Below, one piece after another: positions 1-9,487 of a stretch of DNA of 64,000 nucleotides. The stretch is from positions 62,001 to 126,000 of the forward strand of contig CAWCWA010000005.1 in assembly GCA_963799085.1 (NCBI GenBank), written 5' to 3'. Numbering within the stretch: the stretch's first letter is position 1; every line of letters begins with the position of its first letter. The translations under genes were made by a program, and so were the position numbers. The stretch comes from AP-15 sp963799085 (GTDB lineage: Bacteria > Pseudomonadota > Alphaproteobacteria > ATCC43930 > CGMCC-115725). Below the pieces are notes generated by a model that saw nothing but the letters and a program-made list of their open reading frames with translations, was not told the DNA's origin and made no database searches.

Positions 1-234
1 TCAACGGCTGGAGGACCCTGAATGTCGCCCCGGCCGAGCAAATCCTTGATCTGCTCGCATGAACCGATAACATCTCTGCCGCAGATCGCCGCCATCGGCA
101 ATTTCCACCAACTGCCGCACCCGACCCTCGGTCTTGGCCGATTGACTGTCAATGACCAGGCCGAAGGGCTCGGTTCGCGCCTCGCCGCCGGGCGCGCTTG
201 CCGCGGCAACCCCATGCCCTGCGCCCCACCGCAA
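1..234 (-). pseudogene. possible IS5-type transposase fragment
   Basis: A minus-strand open frame contains GLVIDSQSAKTEG, which resembles the region around the first catalytic Asp of IS5-family transposases (VIDSQSVKT). Nothing else in the frame matches convincingly, and it runs off the window edge. I read it as a short, degenerate insertion-sequence remnant. It could equally be a chance similarity. Confidence 0.25.
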
Positions 235-280
235 CGCACGCGCGCTGTTCGGGTTCGACCACTGACGCCTGAGGGTGATT

Positions 281-2125
281 TCACACTACAATGGGCTTCT
301 GGAATCTCTCAAACTCTATAGGTTTTTCGGACAACGCCGAACGTTGCTCGCTGACCACGAACATCGAACATTGGGCGCTCTTGAGCAAGGCCGCCGCCGT
401 TTGACCGAAATTGAGCCGATCTCCCGGTCGCATGCTTACTCCCATGACGAGCAGGTTGTGACCGCCGCGCTCGATCGGCTGCAGGATGGCGTCATGCGGA
501 GCGCCGGCGCTTTGCACAGCCCCTTTCACGGCGACGCCGTATAGGTCACCCAGCCTCACAATTTCCCGAATGACCGCATCCGCGCCGCTGGTCGGGGCGA
601 TCGCGGCCCCCACGTTGCGCCGCCATGAACGAGCTGTGCTGACGCCGCGAGTTCGCGGAGTGAAATGCGGCGCCGTCAGCGTGCCACGGGCCGCCTGCGC
701 CAGGGTGACGGCGAGTTCAGCGCCACGACGCGATGTCGCGGTTCCGGCGACCGGCACCAGAATGTTAAGGGGCGGACCTGCGCTATCGGCCCGGTCAATC
801 CCGCGGACGATCGTGATCGCAAACGGTCCGGAAAATTCCCTGGTGCTTGCGGTAATCTGGTCGTGAAAGACGGATTCCTCCGAAGCGGGTTCCCGACCGA
901 TCACGAGAAAGCCGTAGCCCTTTTCGGCTTCGGTCGCGATCGCGGCCGGAACACTCCCAGGCTCTTCTCCCGCTTCATCGCCTTGCCGGACATTTTCCGT
1001 CATCATCGCCTTTGTCTCTGCCGCCTCGCTTCCTGCCGAGCCATGATCGAAATGAAATACCGTGGCGGCATGCGCCTCGCATCGGCGAGGGGGCCTGCGA
1101 GGCGCAAGGCGAATTTTCCGCTGGGGCTCGCATCCACGGCGACCAGCATCCGCTCGATCTGCGAAACAAAGCCTGTCGCCTCGAACTCCTGCCGCTTGAT
1201 CCGTCCTTCCCCTTCGGGGGTTATGGGCAGCCGGCCGAGTGCCCAGCGAAGCATCGGGGGCATCGACATCGTCGTCACCGCCACCATGGCGAGGATGGTC
1301 GTGAAGAGCTCCTGGTTGAGCACGCCCATCGAGAAGCCGATTGTCGCGACAATCACCTCCGTCGACCCACGCGCATTCATACCGCAGCCCAGCGCCATTG
1401 ACTCCGCCCAGGTCATCCCGCCTAGGCGGCCGCCGATAAGAGCGCCGCCGAATTTGCCCGCGCTGGCGATTACGATCAGGCCGATTGTTAGAACCAGCGG
1501 ATCGGTGTTGGCGAGCACGGCTAAATTCGTCGCCAGCCCGGCCAGGCCGAAGAAAACCGGCATGAAACAGGCCGACGATCAGCCCACACACCTGCTCGGC
1601 GATGTGGCTCGTCAGGATCGGAGACTGGCCGATCAGTATGCCGGCGACAAAAGCGCCGAGTACGATGTGCACGCCGATCGCGTTGGTTACCAGCGCCATC
1701 ACTCCGGTGATCACCAGAATAATGGTGATGACGGGCAACTCGCTGACAAATTGGCCGTTCGCCCAATGGATGGCATCGAAGACCAATTTGCGGCCGATTG
1801 TAAAGCCGACCGCCAGGAAGAGCGCCGTGCCGAGGAGGCTTTGGTTCAAAGATCCAAGATCGATGCTGCCATGCAGCGCGATCCCTAGGACGACCGACAT
1901 GATGATCCAGCCGATCGTGTCGTCGATAATAGCGGCAGCAACGATTACCTGGCCGATCGTACGGCGAGGGTAACCGACCTCGCGAACGACCATCGCCACG
2001 ATCTTGACTGATGAGATCGACAGCGCAACGCCCAAAAACAGTACCGTGATCTGTCGCTTATGCGGATCGGGCAGAATGCTTTCAGGCAGAAGCTCGCCGA
2101 GGGCGATCCCGCGGAGAAACGGCAC
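281..2125 (-). pseudogene. CPA2-type cation:proton antiporter with C-terminal universal-stress domains, truncated and frameshifted
   Basis: Reading on the minus strand, the protein has the hydrophobic core of a Kef/NhaP-like monovalent cation:proton antiporter. It starts inside the family at VPFLRGIALGELLPE and continues through SISSVKIVAMVVRE and IIDDTIGW to GCGMNARGSTEVIVA. Two consecutive universal stress protein-like domains follow (LVAVDASPSG; NILVPVAG to NLLVMGVS). The frame changes near 1560 (an extra T in a T run) and again near 1069 (a missing G). With both corrected, one continuous protein is restored. About the first 80 residues of the family are absent because the gene begins at a junction with an MFS fragment near 2126. 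The truncation is real loss; the two indels may be sequencing errors. Confidence 0.7.
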
Positions 2126-2700
2126 GGCGGTTCATCTTCATCAGCCAACGCGGCGATTTCGGCGCCACCAGCGCCACTCCGAACAGCAGCAGCCCCGGGA
2201 CGGCGGACGCCCCCAGCATGAACCGCCCGGCATCGCGCTGCGACAGCCAGCCATCGACCATGTAGGCGAGGAAGATGCCGATTGTGATGGCGAGCTGGTA
2301 GGCGGAGACGAAACGGCCGCGCAAGGCGGTCGGCGCCAGCACGAGGGAGCCCAGGGTAAACATCGCGCCCGCGATCAGCACTGTGCGCTTGCGGCCGATC
2401 CGGTCGGCCAACTCGCCGGCAGCGAGCGCGCCGAACAGCGCGCCGAGCGTGACCCAGCTCGACACCACTTCGATCACCAGCGGGCTGAGCGAGGACCTCG
2501 CCATGAGGCCGTGCAGCGCGCCGGAGATCACCCCTGGTCGTAACCGAACAGTCCGCCGGAGAACAGGACGACCACGAGCACGACGACCAGCCATAGCGTA
2601 ACGCTCGGGCCGGATAACCGCGGAATCCGCCACCGGAGTCGCCGGTGCGCGGACGGGCCTCTCAGAAGGCACGTTGGCCCCGGTCGCACCTCCCAATGAT
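2126..2700 (-). pseudogene. MFS sugar-porter N-terminal fragment
   Basis: The minus strand encodes the first five or so helices of a major facilitator of the sugar porter family. A hydrophobic first helix ends in GGLFGYDQG, followed after a one-base frameshift near 2532 by VISGALHG. Then come the loop motif GELADRIGRKRTV and SPRWLMKMNRRAV just before the break. SPRWL normally lies before the central cytoplasmic loop, so the C-terminal half is missing. The sequence passes directly into the truncated antiporter at about 2126, which suggests a deletion joined two co-directional genes. The start codon is uncertain. Confidence 0.65.
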
Positions 2701-3270
2701 AACTTCACGTAAAAACTCTCCGCGTCAGGCGGCCCGGCCCATGCCTCAGTAACCATGCCAGGGCGCAGAAGGGATGGCTGAACGGTACCAGTCTGCAACG
2801 CACGGGCGAGAGGCTCGGAAACTAATTAGATCTGAACGCGGCAAATCAGTCTTGCCCGATCAGCAGGTTTAGCTCCGGCGCGGTGTCCTTCAATCGCGGA
2901 TGAGTGGCCTCTGCCGCGGCTGCCGTGCGTCGACCCGGCTGCGCCACCGCGCGGTTGGCTATCCTGCTTCCTCACCCACCTGCTCTTGCCCAACTTCCAT
3001 GGATCTTGCTTTGCATCGCCCCGAGGGCTCGCCGGGAATGAGTAGTTTCCGAGGCTCCCCCTGGCGGCCTTGCGACCGTAAATTTGTCCCAGGAGATGCC
3101 TCGATCGGGATGTTGGACCGATTTGCGCTGCCTTATCTGTCGCCACGCCCATGCCGTCGCATGGGGTTTGGTGTCCGCCTTGTCGAGGCTCGGAGAGCCG
3201 ACGATACAGCCGAGGTGCAGCACACTGTTAGCGTAACTAAAGCTAAATCGTCACACACGGAGTCATGAGA
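2701..3270. other. non-coding or degenerate stretch upstream of phosphoketolase
   Basis: About 0.55 kb without a convincing gene. Short open frames exist on both strands but show no recognisable family or ribosome-binding site. The part before 3271 presumably carries the phosphoketolase promoter, but no clear -35/-10 pair can be named. Confidence 0.5.
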
Positions 3271-5700
3271 ATGGACGCACTCACTCCAACCCGAGAGTCT
3301 GAGAACCGAAACGGTCACAATCAGTCTCCCGCCAAGCGGGAGACACTCGGTTCCGACGAGTTGCGCCGGATGAACGCCTATTGGCGCGCCGCCAACTATC
3401 TGTCGGTTGGCCAGATTTACCTCTACGACAATCCGCTGTTGCGCGAGCCGCTGAAACTGTCGCACGTCAAGCCGCTCGTGGTGGGCCACTGGGGCACGAC
3501 GCCGGGTCAAAACTTTATTTATGTGCACTTGAACCGGGTCATCAAGAAATATGATTTGGACATGTTCTACATCGCCGGCCCCGGTCACGCCGGCCCGGCG
3601 ATCGTGGGCAACGTCTACCTCGAAGGCACCTGGAGTGAGGTTTATCCGAATATCAGCCAGGACGAAGCCGGGCTCAAGAAACTGTTCACGCAGTTCTCGT
3701 TTCCCGGCGGGATTTCCAGCCATGTCGCGCCCACCACGCCCGGGTCGATCCACGAGGGCGGCGAATTGGGGTACTCGCTCAGCCATGCCTTCGGGGCCGC
3801 ATTCGACAATCCCAATCTGGTCGTCGCCTGCGTCATCGGCGATGGTGAAGCGGAAACCGGGCCCCTGGCGACCGCTTGGCAGTCCAACAAATTACTCAAC
3901 CCAATTACCGACGGAGCCGTGCTGCCGATCCTCCACCTCAATGGCTATAAGATCAGCAACCCGACCGTCCTCGCCCGTATCGAGCACGAAGAATTAGAGC
4001 AATTTCTGCGAGGCTGCGGGTGGACGCCGCACTTTGTCGAAGGGGACGAGCCGGAAAAGATGCATCAACTGATGGCCGCCACCCTGGATGAGGCCATCGA
4101 GGACATAAGGCAAACCCAACAGAATGCGCTGAGCAAGGATGCCGCCATCCGTCCGCGCTGGCCGATGATCGTCCTTAGGTCGCCCAAAGGCTGGACCGGG
4201 CCGAAAGTCGTCGATGGCCTGCCGGTCGAGGGCACGTTCCGAGCGCATCAGGTGCCCCTCATCGTCGATGCCGAGCATCCCGATCACGTCAAGCAGCTCG
4301 AAAGCTGGATGAAAAGCTACAAGGCCGAGGAGCTGTTCGATGAACAGGGCCGGCTGATGCCGGAATTGGCCGAACTGGCGCCGAAGGGCGATCGGCGGAT
4401 GGGCGCCAATCCCCACGCCAATGGCGGCATTCTGCTGCGCGACCTGCGTATGCCGGACTTCCACGATCACGCGGTGAATGTGCCTTCACCTGGCGCCGTT
4501 AACGCCGAAGATACGCTCGTGCTCGGCAAGTTCCTGCGAGACATGGTCAAGCTAAATCAGGATCAGCGTAATTTCCGTATCTTCGGTCCCGATGAGACGC
4601 TCTCGAATCTGCTGGGCGCGGTTTTTGAAGTCACCAACCGTCAGTGGGACGCCCGAACAGTCGAAAATGACGAATTCCTCGCGCCCACCGGACGCGTGCT
4701 GGATTCGATGCTCAGCGAGCACCAGTGCGAGGGCTGGTTGGAAGGTTATCTGCTGACCGGACGACACGGACTGTTCAACAGCTACGAGGCTTTCATCCGC
4801 ATCGTCAACTCGATGTTCAGCCAGCACGCCAAATGGTTGAAGGTGACTGCGGAACTGCCCTGGCGCCGGAAGATCGCCTCGCTGAACTACCTGCTCGCCT
4901 CCCATGTCTGGCAGCAGGATCACAACGGCTTCACCCACCAGGACCCCGGCTTCATCGACCACGTCATCAACAAGAAGGCCGACATTGTGCGGGTCTACCT
5001 GCCGCCCGATGCCAATTGCCTGCTGTCGGTCTTTGATCACTGCCTGCGCAGCCGGCATTACGTCAACGTCGTGGTCGCCGGCAAGCACGCGCTGCCGCAA
5101 TGGCTGACCATGGACGCCGCGGCCGTGCACTGCACCGAAGGCATCGGCATCTGGCAATGGGCCAGCAACGACCAAAACGCCGAGCCGGACGTGGTGATGG
5201 CCTGCTGCGGTGACACGCCGACCCTGGAGATCCTGGCCGCGGTTTCGATCCTTCGCCAGCATCTGCCCGATCTGAAGATCCGGGTGATCAATGTCGTCGA
5301 TCTGATGAAACTGCAGTCCGCCAGCGAGCACCCGCACGGACTGAGCGAAACCGACTACGATTCGCTCTTCACCAAGGACAAGCACATCATCTTCGGCTTC
5401 CACGGCTACCCATCGGTGGTCCACCGGCTGACCTACCGCCGCACCAACCGCAACCTGCACGTCCGCGGCTACAAGGAAGAAGGCACGATCACCACGGCCT
5501 TCGACATGCGGGTGCAGAACGACCTCGACCGCTTCCACCTGGTGCAAGACGTCGTCGATCGGTTGCCGCATCTGGGCACCAAGGGCGCTTACCTGAAGCA
5601 GATCGTCCAGGACAAGCTGATCGAGCACAAGCACTACATCGATAAGCATGGCGAAGACTTGCCGGAAATCCGCAACTGGAAGTGGGGCAACCCCAAATGA
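3271..5700 (+). CDS. xfp: xylulose-5-phosphate/fructose-6-phosphate phosphoketolase
   Basis: Thiamine-diphosphate enzyme that phosphorolytically cleaves xylulose 5-phosphate (and often fructose 6-phosphate) to acetyl phosphate plus glyceraldehyde 3-phosphate (or erythrose 4-phosphate). Both family signatures are present: EGGELGYSLSH at about residue 162 and GDGEAETG at about residue 190. The length of about 809 residues is normal, ending in WKWGNPK. An in-frame ATG lies at 3265, but GGAG at 3259-3262 is 8 nt from ATG 3271 and only 2 nt from 3265, so 3271 is preferred. It sits 241 bp upstream of a proton-pumping ATPase and a polyphosphate kinase, which fits an energy or acid-stress bypass. No frameshifts are seen. 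Confidence 0.97.
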   Translation: MDALTPTRESENRNGHNQSPAKRETLGSDELRRMNAYWRAANYLSVGQIYLYDNPLLREPLKLSHVKPLVVGHWGTTPGQNFIYVHLNRVIKKYDLDMFYIAGPGHAGPAIVGNVYLEGTWSEVYPNISQDEAGLKKLFTQFSFPGGISSHVAPTTPGSIHEGGELGYSLSHAFGAAFDNPNLVVACVIGDGEAETGPLATAWQSNKLLNPITDGAVLPILHLNGYKISNPTVLARIEHEELEQFLRGCGWTPHFVEGDEPEKMHQLMAATLDEAIEDIRQTQQNALSKDAAIRPRWPMIVLRSPKGWTGPKVVDGLPVEGTFRAHQVPLIVDAEHPDHVKQLESWMKSYKAEELFDEQGRLMPELAELAPKGDRRMGANPHANGGILLRDLRMPDFHDHAVNVPSPGAVNAEDTLVLGKFLRDMVKLNQDQRNFRIFGPDETLSNLLGAVFEVTNRQWDARTVENDEFLAPTGRVLDSMLSEHQCEGWLEGYLLTGRHGLFNSYEAFIRIVNSMFSQHAKWLKVTAELPWRRKIASLNYLLASHVWQQDHNGFTHQDPGFIDHVINKKADIVRVYLPPDANCLLSVFDHCLRSRHYVNVVVAGKHALPQWLTMDAAAVHCTEGIGIWQWASNDQNAEPDVVMACCGDTPTLEILAAVSILRQHLPDLKIRVINVVDLMKLQSASEHPHGLSETDYDSLFTKDKHIIFGFHGYPSVVHRLTYRRTNRNLHVRGYKEEGTITTAFDMRVQNDLDRFHLVQDVVDRLPHLGTKGAYLKQIVQDKLIEHKHYIDKHGEDLPEIRNWKWGNPK

Positions 5701-5941
5701 CTGCCCAACGTCGGCGTTTTGGTTGGCTCGCGTCGTTGGGCAACCGGCTTTGGAGATCTGGCATGGCGTGGGCGCTCGCGTGCCAGCGGCTCCGCGAGCT
5801 TCGGCGTATCGGGTCCGGTGCAACCGGGCGGCGCGCCGTAGCCAATTCAATGCTGGGATGGACACTGAGATGAGCATGACAACCGGTATCCCGCAGTTCG
5901 CGAAACCTGCGGCGGCATAGCGCATACGGAAAGAGTTCCCG

Positions 5942-8620
5942 ATGAAACCCGATACCGACCAGGCCCAGGGCCCCGTATCGAAGCCGGGATCGAAGCCCGA
6001 TGCGAAGGACGATCTGAAAACCCTGCCGCTGGCGGAGGTGGAGAAGAAATTGGGGTCGTCTCCGGAGGGTCTCACCCAAGCGGAGGCAACAAAGCGGCTG
6101 ACCCAATATGGGCCCAACGAGATTGAAGAAAAGAAGACCAATGAGCTGCTGAAATTCCTCGGCTATTTCTGGGGCCCGATCCCGTGGATGATCGAAGCCG
6201 CGGTGGTCCTATCGGCGGTAGCCCGGCATTGGCCGGACTTTGGCATCATCCTGGTTCTGCTTCTGGCCAACGCTGTGGTGGGGTTCTGGGAAGAACATCA
6301 GGCGGGCAACGCCATTGCCGCGCTGAAGGCCACGCTGGCGATCAAGGCCCGGGTGGTACGGGATGGAAAGTGGATCACCCCGCCGGCGCGCGAATTGGTG
6401 CCGGGCGACGTCATCCGTGTGCGCCTGGGCGACATTGTGCCGGCGGACGCGCGCCTGCTGGACGGCGACCCGGTGGAGGTGGATCAATCCGCGCTGACGG
6501 GAGAGTCGCTGCCCGCCACCCGCAAATCCGGCGAAGCAATCTTTTCCGGCTCGATCGTTCGTCAGGGCGAGATCGGCGCCCTGGTCTATGCCACCGGTGC
6601 GAACACCTATTTCGGCAAGACCGCGGAGCTGGTGCAAGGGGCGAAGACCGTCAGCCACTTCCAGCGCGCCGTGCTGAAGATCGGCAATTACCTGATCATT
6701 CTGGCGGTGGTCATGGTGGCGTCGATCGTTGCCGTCGCGATCTTTCGCGGCGACCCGATCCTGACCACCTTGCAGTTCGCCCTGGTGCTGACCGTGGCCG
6801 CGATTCCGGTGGCAATGCCGACGGTATTGTCGGTGACGATGGCGGTCGGCGCACGCCTGCTCGCCAAGAAGAAGGCGATCGTGACCCGGCTGGTGGCAAT
6901 CGAGGAATTGGCCGGCGTCGACATCCTGTGCGCCGACAAGACCGGCACCCTGACCCAGAACAAGCTGACCTTGGGCGATCCGTTCGGCGTGAACGATACT
7001 CCCGCCGAGCAGGTGATCCTCGCTGCTGCGCTGGCCTCGCGTGCCGACAATAACGACACGATCGATCTGGCCGTACTGGGCGGCCTGAAAAACGATCAGG
7101 CCCTGAAACCCTACAAGGTGGGGCATTTCCAGCCGTTCGACGCGGTGCACAAGCGCACGGAAGCCGCCGTCACGGGCCCGGATGGCAAGGCGTTCAAGGT
7201 GACGAAGGGCGCGCCGCAGGTGATCCTGGCGTTATCGGCCAATGCCGCAGAGGTGAAGCAAGCCGTCGACAAGGCGGTTAACGAGTTCGCCGCGCGCGGC
7301 TTCCGCTCCCTGGGCGTGGCGCGCGCCGAGGGCGACGGCAAATGGCAGTTTCTGGGGGTGCTGCCATTATTCGACCCGCCGCGGGACGATGCCAAGTCCA
7401 CCATCGCGACCGCGCAACAGATGGGGGTCAAGGTCAAGATGGTGACCGGCGATGCGCTCGCCATCGCCCAGGAAACCGCCAAGAAGCTGGGGATGGGCAC
7501 AAATATCCTCGATGCCGCCACCCTGGGTGACGAAAAGCAGCAAAAAACGCCGGCGGTGGGCAAGGCCATCGAGGCCGCCGACGGTTTCGCCCAGGTCTTC
7601 CCCGAACACAAGTTCCACATTGTCGAAGACCTGCAAACGCGCGGCCACATCGTCGGCATGACCGGCGACGGGGTGAACGACGCCCCGGCGCTGAAGAAGG
7701 CCGATTGCGGCATTGCAGTTTCGGGCGCAACCGACGCGGCGCGCGCGGCGGCGGCGATCGTGCTGATGACACCCGGCCTGTCGGTAATCATCGACGCGAT
7801 CAAGGAGAGCCGGAAAATCTTCCAGCGGATGAACAGCTACGCGATGTACCGCATCGCCGAAACATTGCGCGTGCTGTTGTTCATGACCTCAGCGATCCTG
7901 ATCTTCAACTTTTATCCGCTGACCGCGGTGATGATCGTGATGCTGGCGTTGCTCAACGACGGCGCCATCCTGTCGATTGCCTATGACAACGTCCATTACA
8001 AGGACGCGCCCGAGGCGTGGAACATGCGCCTGGTGCTGGGGATCGCCACGGTACTGGGCCTCGTCGGCCCAATCGCCGCGTTCGGCCTGTTTTTCCTGGG
8101 TGATCGAGTCTTTCACCTGGACCGCCCGCACCTCCAGACGATGATGTACCTGATGCTGTCGGTGGCCGGCCATCTGACAATCTTCCAGACGCGCACGCGC
8201 GGCCCGTTCTGGTCGATCCGCCCCGCACGAATTTTGTGGATGGCCGTGTTTGGCACGCAACTCGTAGCGACTCTGATCGCGGTCTATGGGCTGTTTATGG
8301 CGCCCCTCGGCTGGGGCTGGGCAGCCTTCGTCTGGGGCTATGCCTTGGCGTGGTTCCTCGTGACCGACCCCGTGAAACTCCTGGCGTATCGGATGCTTGA
8401 TCCCATCAGAGCCGTGCTTCAGCCTAAACCCAAAGGCGAGACACCGTCCGATCTGACACCGCAGATCGCCAAGCGTGCCTATGAGCTATCTGAGGAAGGC
8501 CGTCGCGAAGGCCGTGCGGTTCAGGACTGGCTCCGGGCGGAGCGGGAGATTCGGGGAGATGCGATCCCAAATGAAACGACGCGACCCATGCGGCCGGCAT
8601 CGCCGAAAGGATCGAAATGA
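5942..8620 (+). CDS. plasma-membrane proton-efflux P-type ATPase (P3A type)
   Basis: A complete 892-residue P-type ATPase of the H+-exporting family otherwise typical of plants, fungi and some bacteria. It shows the actuator loop (DQSALTGESLPAT), the phosphorylated Asp in CADKTGTLTQNK (about residue 332), the nucleotide domain, MVTGD, and the hinge GMTGDGVNDAPALKKAD. About ten hydrophobic segments flank these domains. Heavy-metal CxxC sites are absent, and the TGDAL/IAVSGATDAARAAA context matches proton pumps. The start is supported by GGAAAGAG about 7 nt upstream. Its TGA overlaps the ATG of the next gene (ATGA), so the kinase is probably translationally coupled. The role is expected to be ATP-driven proton export. 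Confidence 0.93.
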   Translation: MKPDTDQAQGPVSKPGSKPDAKDDLKTLPLAEVEKKLGSSPEGLTQAEATKRLTQYGPNEIEEKKTNELLKFLGYFWGPIPWMIEAAVVLSAVARHWPDFGIILVLLLANAVVGFWEEHQAGNAIAALKATLAIKARVVRDGKWITPPARELVPGDVIRVRLGDIVPADARLLDGDPVEVDQSALTGESLPATRKSGEAIFSGSIVRQGEIGALVYATGANTYFGKTAELVQGAKTVSHFQRAVLKIGNYLIILAVVMVASIVAVAIFRGDPILTTLQFALVLTVAAIPVAMPTVLSVTMAVGARLLAKKKAIVTRLVAIEELAGVDILCADKTGTLTQNKLTLGDPFGVNDTPAEQVILAAALASRADNNDTIDLAVLGGLKNDQALKPYKVGHFQPFDAVHKRTEAAVTGPDGKAFKVTKGAPQVILALSANAAEVKQAVDKAVNEFAARGFRSLGVARAEGDGKWQFLGVLPLFDPPRDDAKSTIATAQQMGVKVKMVTGDALAIAQETAKKLGMGTNILDAATLGDEKQQKTPAVGKAIEAADGFAQVFPEHKFHIVEDLQTRGHIVGMTGDGVNDAPALKKADCGIAVSGATDAARAAAAIVLMTPGLSVIIDAIKESRKIFQRMNSYAMYRIAETLRVLLFMTSAILIFNFYPLTAVMIVMLALLNDGAILSIAYDNVHYKDAPEAWNMRLVLGIATVLGLVGPIAAFGLFFLGDRVFHLDRPHLQTMMYLMLSVAGHLTIFQTRTRGPFWSIRPARILWMAVFGTQLVATLIAVYGLFMAPLGWGWAAFVWGYALAWFLVTDPVKLLAYRMLDPIRAVLQPKPKGETPSDLTPQIAKRAYELSEEGRREGRAVQDWLRAEREIRGDAIPNETTRPMRPASPKGSK

Positions 8621-9487
8621 AAATCAGTTCAAAGGATTTCCGCGTGCGGGAAGGAGACGAGGTCGATCTCCGGAAGTGGCCGACGACTGTAGAGCCCGTG
8701 TACAAGTCGAAGGAGCAATATCAAAAACTGCTGGGAGAGCACGTTGCGCAACTGAGCGCGCTGCAGCACCTTCACTATGCATCCAACCGCTATGCGGTCC
8801 TGCTGATCTTTCAGGCGATGGATGCGGCGGGAAAAGACGGCGCCATCAGGCATGTGATGTCCGGGGTCAACCCGCAGGGCTGCCAAGTGTTCAGCTTCAA
8901 GCATCCCAGCGCCGACCGAATTGCAACACGATTTTCTCTGGCGCACGACCCGTGATCTACCGGAGCGCGGGCGGATCGGCATTTTCAACCGATCCTATTA
9001 CGAGGAAGTGCTGATCGTCCGCGTGCATCGCGAAATTCTCCGCAGCGAAGGGCTCCCGGACGCGCCGCATCACGACAAGAAGGTGTGGCACGACCGGTAT
9101 CGCTCTATCGTCGATTTGGAGAGACACCTCCACGTCAACGGCACCCGCATCGTCAAGTTCTATCTCCACCTGTCGAAGGAGGAGCAGCGAAAGCGGTTTC
9201 TGGCGCGCATCGACGAGCCGGAAAAGAACTGGAAATTCAGCCTTGCCGACATCGAGGAGCGGAAATTCTGGAAGCACTATATGACGGCCTATGAGGAATG
9301 CGTCAGCGCGACAAGCACGGACGATGTGCCCTGGTATGTCGTTCCGGCCGACGACAAAGAGAACGCTCGGCTGATTGTATCCCAAATTATCCTCGATACG
9401 CTCGAGGGGACTCAACATGACTTACCCAAAAACGAGCGCTGAGCGCCACCAGGAATTGCTGACGATCCGAAAGCAGCTCGAGAAATG
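8617..9487 (+). CDS. ppk2: polyphosphate kinase 2 family protein, two apparent frameshifts
   Basis: Single-domain PPK2-type polyphosphate:nucleotide phosphotransferase. The first segment carries the Walker A region FQAMDAAGKDGAIRHVMSG. After a shift near 8920, where the text should read roughly SAEELQHDFLWR, the second segment carries RGRIGIFNRSYYEEVLIVRVH, KFYLHLSKEEQRKRF and the lid region. A second shift near 9410 is needed to reach the family-type tail YPKTSAERHQELL...RKQLEK, which ends at 9487. All conserved blocks are intact, so a sequencing artefact is likelier than decay. It starts inside the ATPase stop codon (ATGA), suggesting co-translation. Likely links polyphosphate to nucleotide phosphorylation. 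Confidence 0.8.

Noticed and set aside
665..1888. 407-codon plus-strand frame
   Set aside because: It lies opposite the antiporter, whose motifs are clear; the plus-strand translation is Arg/Pro-rich with no domain.
4552..6141. 529-codon minus-strand frame opposite phosphoketolase and the ATPase start
   Set aside because: It is antisense to two strongly supported genes, has no recognisable domain, and is the kind of long shadow frame expected in high-GC DNA.
8890..8950. Programmed ribosomal frameshift in PPK2
   Set aside because: There is no slippery heptamer or stimulatory structure, PPK2 enzymes are not known to use frameshifting, and a second indel lies further on.
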